A stretch of 64,000 bases of DNA from Bifidobacterium simiiventris (GCF_019331715.1 NZ_JAHBBG010000002.1:310001-374000), one strand, 5' to 3'; shown: positions 53,978 to 63,158, counted from the first letter of the stretch. Notes: generated by a model not told the origin, from the letters alone. Numbers and translations are program-made.

Positions 53978-54574
53978 ATGAGCGACAATCTGGTGCCGGA
54001 ACCCGAGCCGTCGGTGTTCGATGCGGTGAACAAGGTGCTGGGCGACGAGGAGGCCGCTCGTCGCGTGATGGCCAATCCGAATCTGGCTGCGGGCTTCCCG
54101 AACGGACGTCCCGCGCCGGCCAGCTCGGCAGCGAACGGCGACGTCGAAATGTGCGCGTGCGGTCGTCATCCGAAAAGCGAATGCGGCCATGAGGGTGAGC
54201 ACAGCAGCGAGGATGACATTCCGCTCAAGGCCGTGGACGACATCGGCCGCGCCACCGCTGAGGATGTCAAGGAGGCCCTGCATCAGGTCATCGACCCGGA
54301 GCTTGGTATCGACGTGATCGACCTCGGCTTGGTCTACGGTATCGAAATCGACGAACTCGGCCGCGCGATCATCACGATGACACTCACCACCCCTGCCTGC
54401 CCGCTCACCGATCTCATCGAGGACGAGTGCGCGAGCACGTTGGCCGGTCTGGTTGAGGAATTCCGCATCGACTGGACGTGGCAGCCGCGTTGGACGATGG
54501 ACAAGATCACCCCGGAAGGCCGTGATCAGTTGGCCGCGCTCGGATTCAACTTCGACAATCTGCCGAAGTACTAA
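53978..54574 (+). CDS. sufT: SufT-like Fe-S assembly factor (DUF59) with Cys/His-rich N-terminal extension
   Basis: 198 residues. The C-terminal 105 residues are the DUF59/MIP18 domain (EDVKEALHQVIDPELGIDVIDLGLVYGIEIDELG ... TLTTPACPLTDLIEDE) with the conserved Cys141, used in Fe-S maturation. Ahead of it is a 90-residue extension absent from minimal SufT proteins, ending in a cluster of possible metal ligands: Cys59, Cys61, His64, Cys69, His71 and His75 (CACGRHPKSECGHEGEH). The extension could bind zinc or hold a cluster. Last gene of the suf operon. ATG 53978 follows a weak GGAG. A bidirectional terminator lies downstream. Confidence 0.88.
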   Translation: MSDNLVPEPEPSVFDAVNKVLGDEEAARRVMANPNLAAGFPNGRPAPASSAANGDVEMCACGRHPKSECGHEGEHSSEDDIPLKAVDDIGRATAEDVKEALHQVIDPELGIDVIDLGLVYGIEIDELGRAIITMTLTTPACPLTDLIEDECASTLAGLVEEFRIDWTWQPRWTMDKITPEGRDQLAALGFNFDNLPKY

Positions 54575-54653
54575 CCGACCAAAATCATCGGTATTCGGTG
54601 GCATGACAGGCATACGCTTGTTGCGCCACCGTTTTCTTCGGTACAGCAACGAC

Positions 54654-54681
54654 AAAGCCCCGGCCATATGGTCGGGGCTTT
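54654..54681. terminator. Bidirectional terminator between sufT and glgC
   Basis: AAAGCCCCGGCC with GGTCGGGGCTTT (12 bp, one G-U) around ATAT, giving T-rich ends on both strands between two convergent genes. Confidence 0.88.
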
Positions 54682-54705
54682 AGGCTATCTGATGAGTTTT
54701 GCCGA

Positions 54706-55953
54706 TCAGTCGTCGACGATCGTGCCCTTCGGCACCACCGTGATGCCTTCCGGGGTCACAGTGAAGCCGCGTTCGAGATCATGCTCGGTGTCGATGCCGA
54801 CGGTCGAGTTCTCGGTGAGCACGACGTTCTTGTCGAGGATCGCCTTGTACACGCGCGCACGACGGTTGATGATGACGCCGTCGAACAGCACGGAATCGAC
54901 GACCTGCGCCCACGAGTGGATACGCACGTTCGGCGAAAGCACGGAGTGGTGCACTTCGCCGCCGGAGACGATCACACCGGGGGAGACGATCGAATCGGTC
55001 GCGTGGCCCAGACGGTCGCGGCCGGCATGCACGAACTTGGCCGGCGGCAGCGTACCGGAATCGGTGTAGATCGGCCACGCCTGGTTGTACAGGTTGAACT
55101 CCGGCACATAGGCGATCAGATCCATGTGCGCATCGTAGAACTGCTTGATGGTACCCACGTCGCGCCAGTAGGCGTGATCGGTCTCCGTCGCGCCCGGGAT
55201 GACGTTCGTGTTGAAGTCGTACACGCCGGCTTCGCCGCGTGCCGCGAAGTACGGGGCGATGTCGCCGCCCATGTCGTGCTTCGTATCCTCGGCCTTCTCG
55301 TCCTTGGCAAGCGCGTCGAACAGGGCGTCCGTGTTGGCCACATAGTTGCCCATCGAGGCGAGGAATGAATTCGGATCGTCCGGCAGACCTTCGGTCGTGG
55401 CCGGCTTCTCCTGGAACTCGCGGATCTGGTTCGGGTGGTTCGGGTTCACGCTGATCACGCCAAACTGGTTCGACTGTGCGAGCGGCTGACGGATGCCGGC
55501 AACCGTGAACTCGGCGCCGGATTCGATGTGCTGCTCGACCATCTGGCCGAAGTCCATGCGGTAGACGTGATCCGCGCCGACGATCACGACGATGTCGGGC
55601 TGCACGTCCTCGATGATGTTGATGGTCTGGTAGATCGCGTCGGCCGAACCGAGATACCAATGCTTGCCAAGACGCTGCTGCGCGGGCACAGGGGAGACGT
55701 AGTTGCCCAGCAGGGAGGAGAAACGCCACATCTGCGAGATGTGACGGTCGAGGGAATGGGACTTGTACTGCGTGAGCACGATGATGTGACGGTAATCCGA
55801 ATTCACCAGGTTGCTCAACGGGAAATCGATCAGGCGGAACACGCCTCCGAAGGGGACTGCGGGCTTCGCGCGATCACGGGTCAACGGCATCAGGCGAGTT
55901 CCTTCACCGCCAGCCAGGACGATGGACAGGATTTTCTGCTTGTTCTTCGCCAT
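54706..55953 (-). CDS. glgC: Glucose-1-phosphate adenylyltransferase
   Basis: A 415-residue ADP-glucose pyrophosphorylase, the committing step of glycogen synthesis. N-terminus [41 protein letters not shown] (ATP/effector site), [34 protein letters not shown], and [14 protein letters not shown] followed by left-handed beta-helix repeats ([29 protein letters not shown]). ATG 55953 has GGAG about 7 bp upstream; the frame extends further upstream without an SD. It stands alone, convergent with the suf operon. Confidence 0.96.
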   Translation of the reverse strand: MAKNKQKILSIVLAGGEGTRLMPLTRDRAKPAVPFGGVFRLIDFPLSNLVNSDYRHIIVLTQYKSHSLDRHISQMWRFSSLLGNYVSPVPAQQRLGKHWYLGSADAIYQTINIIEDVQPDIVVIVGADHVYRMDFGQMVEQHIESGAEFTVAGIRQPLAQSNQFGVISVNPNHPNQIREFQEKPATTEGLPDDPNSFLASMGNYVANTDALFDALAKDEKAEDTKHDMGGDIAPYFAARGEAGVYDFNTNVIPGATETDHAYWRDVGTIKQFYDAHMDLIAYVPEFNLYNQAWPIYTDSGTLPPAKFVHAGRDRLGHATDSIVSPGVIVSGGEVHHSVLSPNVRIHSWAQVVDSVLFDGVIINRRARVYKAILDKNVVLTENSTVGIDTEHDLERGFTVTPEGITVVPKGTIVDD

Positions 55954-56107
55954 CCGATGCTCCTCTCTTTCGGTCATCCACAGCGTCTTGCGACACCGAA
56001 CTGCTTGCACCCACGCTTCATCGCAGGGGCGACACTGTCAATACTCGCACAAATTCGGCGACACGCAAGGCAACCACGCTGGCATGTCGCCGTAATTTCG
56101 TGACTTT

Positions 56108-56974
56108 TCAGCGAACTGCGGTCGAATAGAAGGCGACGGCACTCGACGCGGCCACGTTGAGCGAGTCCACGCCGTGGCTCATCGGGATCTTCACCGTCAG
56201 ATCGGCGTTCGCGATGGTGTGCCGGCTCAACCCGTCGCCCTCGGTGCCGAAGATCAACGCCAGTTTGTCGATATGGTCGGACGCCGCCGCATCGTTGTTC
56301 AGCCGGCGCACCAATTCGTCCAGGCTGATCGAGTCGTCGGTCAACGCCATTGCCACGGTGGTGAAGCCGAGATCATGCAGCTCCTTCAGTCCGTCGAACG
56401 GCCATGCGTGCTTCGATTCCGTGCCGATGCGGGTCCACGGGATCTGAAAGACGGTGCCCATCGACACCCGGGCGGCGCGCCGGTACAGAGGATCCCCGCA
56501 TGAGGGGGTCACGAGCACGGCGTCCACGTCGAGGGCCGCAGCCGAACGCATGAGCGCGCCGACGTTCGTATGGTCGACGATGTTCTCCATGACCGCGACG
56601 CGACGGGCGTCTCGACACACCTCGGCCACGGACGGCAGCGGCCATCGACGCATCGCGGCCAGCGCGCCGCGGTGCAGACGGTATCCGGTCAGCTGCTTCA
56701 GCTGTTCGGGAGAGGCGACATACACGGGAATGTCAGGCCCCCAATGCGCGTCCACGAACGCGAACGTGCTGGCCATGCCTTCGATCCACGGTTCCTCGAC
56801 CAGCAGCGAAATCGGCTCACGACCAGCCGCGAGCGCCCGGTCGATGACCTTGGGGGATTCTGCGATGAACAGGCCTTTGGCCGGCTCCAAGCGGTTGCGC
56901 AGCTGGATTTCGGTCAGGTTCGTGTATGCCGCGACACGTTCGTCGTCGATGGAATCGATGGTGATGAACCGCAA
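56108..56974 (-). CDS. SpoU/TrmH-family RNA 2'-O-methyltransferase
   Basis: A 288-residue SPOUT enzyme. The N-terminal part (VAAYTNLTEIQLRNRLEPAKGLFIAESPKVIDRAL) is the SpoU substrate-binding domain. The C-terminal knotted SAM domain shows AVMENIVDHTNVGALMRSAAALDVDAVLVTPSCGDPLYRRAARVSMGTVFQIP, LALIFGTEGDGLS and VKIPMSHGVDSLNVAASSAVAFY, the three TrmH motifs. The exact RNA target is not given by sequence. The start is TTG 56974, with GGAGG 5 bp upstream; the longer open frame runs into tRNA-Leu and is rejected. Confidence 0.9.
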   Translation of the reverse strand: MRFITIDSIDDERVAAYTNLTEIQLRNRLEPAKGLFIAESPKVIDRALAAGREPISLLVEEPWIEGMASTFAFVDAHWGPDIPVYVASPEQLKQLTGYRLHRGALAAMRRWPLPSVAEVCRDARRVAVMENIVDHTNVGALMRSAAALDVDAVLVTPSCGDPLYRRAARVSMGTVFQIPWTRIGTESKHAWPFDGLKELHDLGFTTVAMALTDDSISLDELVRRLNNDAAASDHIDKLALIFGTEGDGLSRHTIANADLTVKIPMSHGVDSLNVAASSAVAFYSTAVR

Positions 56975-57016
56975 GGAAGCCTCCGCTGATCGTCGATAGT
57001 CACGGTAGATACAAGA

Positions 57017-57040
57017 AAACCCCGTGTTTCCACGGGGTTT
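57017..57040 (-). terminator. Terminator of tRNA-Leu
   Basis: AAACCCCGTG and its perfect complement around a 4-nt loop, 6 bp after the tRNA 3' end on the minus strand and followed by TTTTCTTG. Confidence 0.85.
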
Positions 57041-57046
57041 CGCTCG

Positions 57047-57134
57047 TGTCCGAGATGGGACTTGAACCCACACGCCTGTATAAAATAGGCACTAGCACCT
57101 CAAGCTAGCGCGTCTACCATTCCGCCACCCGGAC
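57047..57134 (-). tRNA. tRNA-Leu (anticodon GAG)
   Basis: 88 nt with a long variable arm, a class II tRNA. The acceptor stem GTCCGGG pairs with CTCGGAC and the discriminator is A. The anticodon stem CTAGC/GCTAG encloses loop TTGAGGT, anticodon GAG, reading CUC/CUU leucine codons. The T arm is GTGGG-TTCAAGT-CCCAT. CCA is not encoded. Confidence 0.95.
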
Positions 57135-57256
57135 GAGTGCGTTGTTCAGACAACAACCGATAACTATACTCACTCGGCACCGATCGTCAAATCGATTCTC
57201 TCTTGCGGCGTGTCGTCAATGGCCGCAACGGTTTTCGTTTCGTTGCAGGGATTGTG

Positions 57257-57262
57257 TAGCCT
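57257..57262 (+). promoter_or_regulatory. Weak candidate -10 of leaderless rsmE
   Basis: TAGCCT ends 7 nt before the rsmE ATG and no SD is present. The hexamer match is poor; spacing is the only support. Confidence 0.25.
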
Positions 57263-57269
57263 AGTGCCC

Positions 57270-58064
57270 ATGACGAATCCTCTGTTTCTTCTCGATCCTG
57301 CGCATGACGATGTGCCGGTGAACAGCGACGAGCTCAACACCGGATGGAAGCTCACGTTGCCGTCTTCGGTGCGCCGGCACGCCATCCAGGCGATGCGGCT
57401 GGCGGACGGCGACGAACTGGATCTGTCCGACGGCGAAGGGCTGCGCATCCACGCCGTGATCGCCGACGCCGCGGCCGGGTTGGCCGAAGTGCGCGAAGTC
57501 GGCCGCGAACCCCAGCCGGTCGCCAGACTCGCCTTGATCCAGGCGCTGGCGAAGACCGGCCATGACGAACAGGCCATCGACATGGCCACGCAGATCGGCG
57601 TCGATCAGGTGATCCCGTGGCAGGCCGACCGCTCGATCGCCAAATGGAAGGCCGGACGCACCGACCGTAAATGGAGCCAGGTGCTCGCCGCCGCAACCGA
57701 GCAGTCTCGTCGCGCATGGATGCCGGAACTGTCCGAATGCGTCACCAGCAAACAGATGCTTGCCATCTGCCGGCGCGCCTGCGTGCACGGCGATCTGGTC
57801 GTCGTGCTTCATCAGGACGCGACCGATACCTGGGACGGCATCGAGACGTTGGCGCGGCAGTTGGCTGACCGGTGCTTGGACGACGGCAGGACTCGCACCA
57901 TCAACGTGATGGTCGGCCCGGAGGGCGGCATCAGCGAGGACGAGGTCTCCGCGTTCCGTGACGCGGGGGCACACGTGTGCGTGCTGGGCGGCAACATCCT
58001 CAGGGCGGCAACCGCCGGCCCGGTCGCGCTGACGCTGCTGGCCCGCACGCTTGGCCGCATGTAA
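57270..58064 (+). CDS. rsmE: 16S rRNA (uracil(1498)-N(3))-methyltransferase
   Basis: A 264-residue RsmE SPOUT methylase. An N-terminal PUA-like part (NTGWKLTLPSSVRRHAIQAMRLADGDELDLSDGEGL) precedes the knotted domain: LALIQALAKTGHDEQAIDMATQIGVDQVIPWQADRSIAKW, AATEQSRRAWMPEL and the SAM-binding MVGPEGGISEDEVSAFRDAG ... CVLGGNILRAATAGPVAL. It methylates U1498 in the decoding region. ATG 57270 is preferred to the upstream in-frame ATG 57210 because homology begins here; no SD, hence possibly leaderless. Confidence 0.95.
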   Translation: MTNPLFLLDPAHDDVPVNSDELNTGWKLTLPSSVRRHAIQAMRLADGDELDLSDGEGLRIHAVIADAAAGLAEVREVGREPQPVARLALIQALAKTGHDEQAIDMATQIGVDQVIPWQADRSIAKWKAGRTDRKWSQVLAAATEQSRRAWMPELSECVTSKQMLAICRRACVHGDLVVVLHQDATDTWDGIETLARQLADRCLDDGRTRTINVMVGPEGGISEDEVSAFRDAGAHVCVLGGNILRAATAGPVALTLLARTLGRM

Positions 58065-58204
58065 GCGGATTCCCCAAGGCGTGGGAAATGCGCGACGCCG
58101 GCCGTCGGACCGATCGTCCGCATGCGACCCCATATTCCCGCAGCCAAACGACCACCCTGCGCAATAGCATGGAAGACGGCAACGAAACGCAACAAAGGAG
58201 CGAT

Positions 58205-58543
58205 ATGAGCGAGTCCACGGACTGCCTGTTCTGCAAGATCATCGCGGGTCAGATCCCCAGCACGAAGGTGTACGAGGACGACACCACCTATGCCTTCAAG
58301 GACATCAACCCGAAGGCCAAGGTGCACGTGCTCATCGTGCCGCGCAAGCATTACGCGAACGTGGCGGAGCTCGCCAAGGACGATCCGGCCGAACTCGCCC
58401 ACATCGTCGAGGTCGCCCAGTCCATCGCCGACCAGGAGTTCCACGGCGCGTACCGCCTGATCTTCAACACCGGCCTTGACGCCGGCCAGACCGTGTTCCA
58501 CGTGCACGCCCACGTGCTCACCGGCGAGACCCTGGACGAGTAG
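58205..58543 (+). CDS. HIT-family hydrolase
   Basis: A 112-residue histidine-triad protein of the Hint/HinT type: CLFCKIIAGQIPSTKVYEDDTTYAFKDINPKAKVHVLIVPRKHY at the N-terminus and the catalytic FHVHAHVL triad. Hint enzymes hydrolyse nucleoside phosphoramidates and aminoacyl-adenylates. ATG 58205 has AAAGGAG 5 bp upstream. It leads a tightly packed run, HIT-phoH-ybeY (gap 3 bp, then a 4-bp overlap), so it is translated with phoH. The 140 bp between rsmE and this gene hold no recognised gene. Confidence 0.93.
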   Translation: MSESTDCLFCKIIAGQIPSTKVYEDDTTYAFKDINPKAKVHVLIVPRKHYANVAELAKDDPAELAHIVEVAQSIADQEFHGAYRLIFNTGLDAGQTVFHVHAHVLTGETLDE

Positions 58544-58546
58544 CCC

Positions 58547-59779
58547 GTGGCGACGACGACACGAACCATCACCATCCCCGCCGAACTTGACCCGGTCGCC
58601 GTGCTCGGTCCCGTCGACGAGGTGCTGCGGGAAGTCGAACGAGCGTTCCCTGAGCTGACCATCATCGTGCGCGGCAACCGCGTCGCGATCATGTCGCACG
58701 GCAAGCAGACCGAATCTCAGGCCGCGCAGGCCGAGGACGTGGTCAACACGATCATCCAGGCGGCGTACAGCGCGCCGATGGACGCCGACACCGTGCGCAG
58801 GATGATCGACCAGCAGGTGCTGCCCAACCGTGTGCGGCAGGAACGGTTCGCGGGACGTACCGGACAGCCCGGTCGTGCCATGCGATCCGGCCGATCGATG
58901 TTCCTCTCGGGCGGCGGCCCGCACGCCTCCGAGACCATGCCCGACATCCATGCGGACGATGCGGCACAACGCAAGCCCCGCGTACCGGGCGTCATCACCT
59001 ATGCGTTGGGAGTCCCGGTCCGTGCGAAGACCGCCGGCCAGATCGCCTACGTCAACGCGATCGAATCGCATACGATCACGTTCGCCATCGGCCCCGCCGG
59101 CACTGGCAAGACGTACCTTGCCGTGGCCAAGGCCGTGCAGGCGTTCCAGGAGAAGAAGATCCGACGCATCATCCTGACGCGTCCGGCCGTCGAGGCGGGG
59201 GAGAACCTCGGTTTCCTGCCGGGAACGCTCAACGAGAAGGTCGATCCGTACCTGCGCCCGTTGTACGATGCGCTCTCGGACATGCTTGGCTCTGACCAGA
59301 TGCGCCGTTACATGGACGACGGCACGATCGAGGTCGCGCCGCTCGCCTATATGCGTGGCCGCACGCTCAACGATGCGTTCGTGATCCTCGACGAGGCACA
59401 GAACACGACCGAGCAGCAGATGAAGATGTTCCTGACCAGATTGGGTTTCAACACGACGATGGTCATCACCGGCGACATCACGCAGGTCGATCTGACTGTG
59501 CCGAGGTCGGGCCTGGCCACCATCGAGCATATCCTCGGCGGCATTGACGACATCGCGTTCGCGCATCTGGAAGCCGCCGATGTGGTGCGTCACCGGCTCG
59601 TCGGCCAGATCGTCGCCGCATACGAACGACATTCGGCCATCGCCGGCGACCACAGCACCAAGGCCCGCCGCGAATACGGCGAGGCCAAACAGCGCGGACT
59701 GCATATCGGTGCCGCGAACGGTGCCGCGCCGGCCGATACGACGAGAGACAGCAACGAAGGAAAGGACGAACGGCGATGA
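58547..59779 (+). CDS. phoH: PhoH family ATPase
   Basis: A 410-residue PhoH-like P-loop protein. The N-terminal KH-like part ([15 protein letters not shown]) is followed by the RecA-like ATPase: Walker A GPAGTGKT (182-189), [46 protein letters not shown] (Walker B, DEAQ) and [22 protein letters not shown]. It is paired with ybeY in most bacteria, which points to RNA metabolism. GTG 58547 lies 3 bp after the HIT stop; no strong SD. The ybeY start overlaps its end by 4 bp (ATGA). Confidence 0.94.
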   Translation: MATTTRTITIPAELDPVAVLGPVDEVLREVERAFPELTIIVRGNRVAIMSHGKQTESQAAQAEDVVNTIIQAAYSAPMDADTVRRMIDQQVLPNRVRQERFAGRTGQPGRAMRSGRSMFLSGGGPHASETMPDIHADDAAQRKPRVPGVITYALGVPVRAKTAGQIAYVNAIESHTITFAIGPAGTGKTYLAVAKAVQAFQEKKIRRIILTRPAVEAGENLGFLPGTLNEKVDPYLRPLYDALSDMLGSDQMRRYMDDGTIEVAPLAYMRGRTLNDAFVILDEAQNTTEQQMKMFLTRLGFNTTMVITGDITQVDLTVPRSGLATIEHILGGIDDIAFAHLEAADVVRHRLVGQIVAAYERHSAIAGDHSTKARREYGEAKQRGLHIGAANGAAPADTTRDSNEGKDERR

Positions 59780-60321
59780 GCGTCGATGTCACCAACGAAA
59801 CCCCTTGGACCATCGATCCGAAGGTGTTCTCCGACCTCGGCGTGTGGGTGATGGACCAGATGCGCGTGAGCACGCAGTCCGATCTGACCATCCTGTTCGT
59901 CGACCCCGAACCCATCGCCGAGCTGCACGAGCGTTGGATGAATCTCGAGGGGCCAACCGATGTGATGAGTTTCCCGATGGACGAGCTGCGCCCCGGTGAC
60001 GGCAAGACCGTGATGGAAGGTGTGCTCGGCGATCTCGTCATCTGCCCGTGGGTGGCCGCCCAGCAGGCCGCTTCGGCAGGCCACAGCACGCTCGAGGAGA
60101 TGATGCTGCTCACCATTCATGGCATCCTCCATCTGCTCGGCTATGACCATGTCGGACCCGAGCAGGAGCGCCAGATGTTCGGTCTGCAACGTCAGCTGTT
60201 GCTCACGTTCATCGCGGTGCGCCAGACCATCGGTGACCCGGTCGTCCTGCCGGCCGGCACCCCCGACGTGCTCGCCGAATACGATCGGGTCCACGGTAAC
60301 AACCGTCAGCTCGGTCACTGA
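59776..60321 (+). CDS. ybeY: Endoribonuclease YbeY
   Basis: A 181-residue YbeY (usual 150-180), a zinc-dependent RNase in 16S rRNA maturation and 70S quality control. [15 protein letters not shown] is the conserved TDVLSFP motif, followed by [15 protein letters not shown] and the zinc-binding [13 protein letters not shown], with three histidines as ligands. ATG 59776 overlaps the phoH stop in ATGA and has GGAAAGGAC-like SD (AAGGAAAGGAC) upstream. A long hairpin follows the gene. Confidence 0.95.
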   Translation: MSVDVTNETPWTIDPKVFSDLGVWVMDQMRVSTQSDLTILFVDPEPIAELHERWMNLEGPTDVMSFPMDELRPGDGKTVMEGVLGDLVICPWVAAQQAASAGHSTLEEMMLLTIHGILHLLGYDHVGPEQERQMFGLQRQLLLTFIAVRQTIGDPVVLPAGTPDVLAEYDRVHGNNRQLGH

Positions 60322-60335
60322 GTGAGTCCTGTCGG

Positions 60336-60375
60336 TGCGTCGTCGTGTCGGTCGACTTTCCGGCATGACGACGCA
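60336..60375 (+). terminator. Hairpin downstream of ybeY
   Basis: A 16-bp stem (TGCGTCGTCGTGTCGG with CCGGCATGACGACGCA, two G-U pairs) around TCGACTTT, 14 bp after the ybeY stop. No T-run; it may be a weak terminator or processing signal before the CNNM-era pair. Confidence 0.55.
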
Positions 60376-60462
60376 TAGTCGCCGCGCATGAGCGTCACCG
60401 TCAATCATCAAGCCACCCATCCTTCCAATCCACGAACCGTCCTCAACCTGTAAGGAATCCAG

Positions 60463-61905
60463 ATGCCATCCGACACGTCGGCGATAGTGCTGACCGTTAT
60501 ACTCATCCTCGTGGCCGCCCTGCTGGTGTGGCTTTCGCTCACGCTGGCCGCGGCCGAAGGTGCCGTCTCGCGCGTGACGCGGGCCAGCCTCAACAACCTC
60601 ATCCTCGAAGTGCAGACCGATGCGGAGACTTCGCAGTTCCTGCGCATGAAGAAGATCGGCCGGATCCACAAGGTGCAGCATCTGATCGCCGACCGGTACG
60701 CGACGGCCGGCTCATGCGCGTTCTTCCGCATCACCTGCAACGTGCTCGACGGCGTGCTGGTCGCCTGCATCGCCGCGCTGTTCGAGGCGCCGTTGTGGGC
60801 GGAACTGCTCGTCGGATTCGTGTTCGCGATCATCGTGGGCGTCGTGTCGATCCTCGTGCGCCCGCGTTCGGCGGGGGCGCTCAAACCGGTCGACATCATG
60901 CTCGGCCGTGCCACGCTCGTATCGATCGCCGCGTGGCTGACCCCGTTCGCCCGCGTCGGCGGCCAGCGCGACCCGAAGAAGCGCGACCGCGATTCCGATC
61001 TGTCGGACGACGAGGAACTTGAGAAGATCCAGCTCGAACAGGGGCGCGCCACCATCGACCGTCTCGTCGAGGCGAACGATTTCGATCCGGAAGTCTCCGA
61101 AATGCTGCGCAATGTGCTCACGTTGTCGGAGACGCTCACGCGTGAGATCATGGTGCCGCGCACCGACATGATCTGCATTGAGAAAACCGAGACGCTCGAA
61201 AGTATGCTCAAATTGTGCTCGCGCTCTGGCTTCTCCCGTGTGCCGGTGATCGGCGACGATGTGGACGATCTGATCGGCGTCGCCTATCTCAAGGACGCGG
61301 TGCGGGCCACGGCGTTCAACCCTGCGGCGACTAGCCGTGAGGTCGCGTCGATCATCCGCCAGCCAATGCTCGTGCCCGAATCGAAACCCGTGGACGACCT
61401 GTTCCATGAGATGCAGCGCACTCGCCAGCATGTGGCCATCGTCGTGGACGAATATGGCGGTATAGCAGGACTCGTGACCATCGAGGATGCGATCGAGCAG
61501 ATCGTGGGCGAACTCGAGGACGAGCACGATCGCACACAGCACGCCGAGCCAGAGAAGATCGGGGACCACAAGTGGAGCATGCCGGCGCGTACGCCGATCG
61601 CCGACCTGGAGGAGATCTTCGAGATCGACATCGACGAGGACGACGTCGACACGGTGTACGGCCTGCTGACCAAGCTGATAGGTCGGGTGCCGATCGTCGG
61701 GGCGTCCGCCGTGACGCGCGGCCTGCGCCTGACCGCCGTGGATTCCGCCGGACGACGCAAGAAGGTATCCACCATCGTTGTGGAACCGGCGCACGTCGAG
61801 GGCGTCGGGGAAGATGTCGATTCATCGAGTGAAGCAGACGACAGCGCCGACAATGGTACGCAGACCGCCGAACGCGCGGGCCGTGACGACAGCAGCAAGG
61901 AGTGA
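60463..61905 (+). CDS. CNNM/HlyC-CorC family membrane protein (CBS-pair transporter)
   Basis: A 480-residue protein. Residues 1-160 form the DUF21 membrane domain (IVLTVILILVAALLVWLSLTLAAAEGAVSRVTR, then two or three more segments). Two CBS domains follow: MVPRTDMICIEKTETLESMLKLCSRSGFSRVPVIGDDVDDLIGVAYLKD, and the second ending HVAIVVDEYGGIAGLVTIEDAIEQIVGEL (EYGG motif). A CorC_HlyC domain with RTPIADLEEIFEIDIDEDDVDTVYGLL comes next. Relatives export Mg or Co ions; the older 'hemolysin' name is not informative. ATG 60463 has TAAGGAA 7 bp upstream. Co-transcribed with era, whose ATG is 1 bp after its stop. Confidence 0.92.
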   Translation: MPSDTSAIVLTVILILVAALLVWLSLTLAAAEGAVSRVTRASLNNLILEVQTDAETSQFLRMKKIGRIHKVQHLIADRYATAGSCAFFRITCNVLDGVLVACIAALFEAPLWAELLVGFVFAIIVGVVSILVRPRSAGALKPVDIMLGRATLVSIAAWLTPFARVGGQRDPKKRDRDSDLSDDEELEKIQLEQGRATIDRLVEANDFDPEVSEMLRNVLTLSETLTREIMVPRTDMICIEKTETLESMLKLCSRSGFSRVPVIGDDVDDLIGVAYLKDAVRATAFNPAATSREVASIIRQPMLVPESKPVDDLFHEMQRTRQHVAIVVDEYGGIAGLVTIEDAIEQIVGELEDEHDRTQHAEPEKIGDHKWSMPARTPIADLEEIFEIDIDEDDVDTVYGLLTKLIGRVPIVGASAVTRGLRLTAVDSAGRRKKVSTIVVEPAHVEGVGEDVDSSSEADDSADNGTQTAERAGRDDSSKE

Positions 61906-61906
61906 C

Positions 61907-62941
61907 ATGAGCGATATCGAGCAGCAATACGACGAGGACGGTGCCAGCGTGCACGAGACGGCGGCGGATACGGCGAACGACGGTCCGGTGCAGGGCGAAC
62001 AGCCGTACCGTTCCGGTTTCGTGGCGGTGGTAGGCCGTCCGAACGTCGGCAAATCCACGCTGATCAACGCGCTGATCGGCAAGCAGATCGCCATCGCGTC
62101 GTCCCGCCCGGAAACCACGCGTAAGGCCATCCGAGGCATTCTCACCACCGACAACGCGCAGCTTGTGCTGGTCGACACGCCGGGCATCCACCGCCCGCGC
62201 ACGCTGCTCGGCCAGCGTCTCAACGATATCGTCGAGGAATCGCTGTCCGAAGTCGACGTCGTCGCGTTCCTGCTGCCGGCGGATCAGGAGATCGGTCCCG
62301 GCGACAAACGCATCCTGAGCAGGCTCCGCGCCGATTTCGCGACCAAGCGCGACGACGGCACATTCAAGTGGAAGGTGCCGCTGATCGCGATCGTCACCAA
62401 GATCGACGAGCTCAACCGCGAACAGCTCATCAACAAGCTCATCGAGATCAACGAATTCGCCGACTTCTCGGACATCGTGCCCGTGAGCGCGCTCGAGCAC
62501 GACAATCTGAATGAAGTGAAGAATGTGCTCATCGACCACACGCCCGAAGGCCCACAGATGTATCCGGACGACCAGATCAGCGAGGAGCGGCCCGCGGAGA
62601 CGATCGCCGAGCTGGTGCGCGGCGCGTTCCTCGAGGAGCTGGACGACGAGCTGCCGCATTCGCTGGCCGTGGTCGTCGACTCGATCGAATACCCGCAGGA
62701 CAATGAGTCCGGCGCGTCCTACGATGGCAAGATTCAGGTGCTCGTCTCCGTGTATGTGGAGCGTGATTCGCAGAAGCCGATCATCATCGGCAAGGGCGCG
62801 GAGCATCTCGTACGTGTCAAAAAGAAGCTGCGCACGCCGGTCAACCGCATCGTCGGCGGCAAAGCCAAGCTTGACCTGCACGTCAAGGTTGCCAAGGGTT
62901 GGCAGTCCGATCCTAAGCAGCTGGAAAAATTAGGATTCTAA
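61907..62941 (+). CDS. era: GTPase Era
   Basis: A 344-residue Era with an acidic N-terminal extension of about 35 residues before the GTPase domain. G1 GRPNVGKS is at 43-50, switch/G2 RPETTRKAIRG, G3 VDTPG and G4 TKIDELN. The C-terminal KH domain is SQKPIIIGKGAEHLVRVKKKLRTPVNRIVGGKAKLDLHVKVAKGW. It binds the 3' end of 16S rRNA and checks 30S maturation. ATG 61907 has AAGGAG 5-6 bp upstream. The stop codon lies in the loop of a 20-bp perfect inverted repeat, and a degenerate second copy of the last eight codons occurs about 125 bp downstream. Confidence 0.96.
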   Translation: MSDIEQQYDEDGASVHETAADTANDGPVQGEQPYRSGFVAVVGRPNVGKSTLINALIGKQIAIASSRPETTRKAIRGILTTDNAQLVLVDTPGIHRPRTLLGQRLNDIVEESLSEVDVVAFLLPADQEIGPGDKRILSRLRADFATKRDDGTFKWKVPLIAIVTKIDELNREQLINKLIEINEFADFSDIVPVSALEHDNLNEVKNVLIDHTPEGPQMYPDDQISEERPAETIAELVRGAFLEELDDELPHSLAVVVDSIEYPQDNESGASYDGKIQVLVSVYVERDSQKPIIIGKGAEHLVRVKKKLRTPVNRIVGGKAKLDLHVKVAKGWQSDPKQLEKLGF

Positions 62942-62963
62942 TGTTTCCAGCTGCTTAGGATCG
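62908..62963. repeat. 20-bp perfect inverted repeat around the era stop codon
   Basis: Arms 62908-62927 (inside era) and 62944-62963 are exact complements over 20 bp. The 16-nt loop holds the last codons and the TAA and has its own ATTAG-GATT-CTAAT mini-stem. The downstream arm is thus an inverted copy of the era 3' coding sequence. Confidence 0.95.
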
Positions 62964-63000
62964 CTTCGCGGCTCGCTATCGCGGCCGCTCACTTCGCCTA

Positions 63001-63023
63001 CGGACAGTCCACTGGACTGTCCG
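63001..63023 (+). terminator. Hairpin downstream of era
   Basis: CGGACAGTCC-ACT-GGACTGTCCG, perfect 10-bp stem with a 3-nt loop followed by TTTAA, 60 bp after the era stop. Confidence 0.7.
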
Positions 63024-63035
63024 TTTAACGGCTCA

Positions 63036-63096
63036 GCCAAGCAGCTTGAGCGGCTGGGATTCTAATTCTTCCAACTCTTAGGATCGCTTCGCGGCT
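63036..63096 (+). repeat. Degenerate second copy of the era gene end
   Basis: Aligns to 62912-62973. AAGCAGCTTGAGCGGCTGGG followed by ATTCTAA encodes K-Q-L-E-R-L-G-F-stop against era's K-Q-L-E-K-L-G-F-stop, and the 17 bp TTAGGATCGCTTCGCGG downstream are identical. The rest of era is absent, so this is a partial duplicate of the gene end plus its flank. Confidence 0.85.
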
Positions 63097-63113
63097 TGTT
63101 GCCGCGGATATGA

Positions 63114-63139
63114 GTAAGGCTCCCGATTGGGAGCCTTAC
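63114..63139. terminator. Bidirectional terminator between era and the acyl-CoA synthetase gene
   Basis: GTAAGGCTCCC-GATT-GGGAGCCTTAC, perfect 11-bp stem, followed by TTCGTTGTT on the plus strand; lies between convergent genes. Confidence 0.85.
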
Positions 63140-63158
63140 TTCGTTGTTGGAGCGGATG

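Noticed and set aside
56975..57073. Upstream extension of the SpoU-family methyltransferase gene
   Set aside because: It would translate through tRNA-Leu; TTG 56974 with GGAGG 5 bp upstream is a better start.
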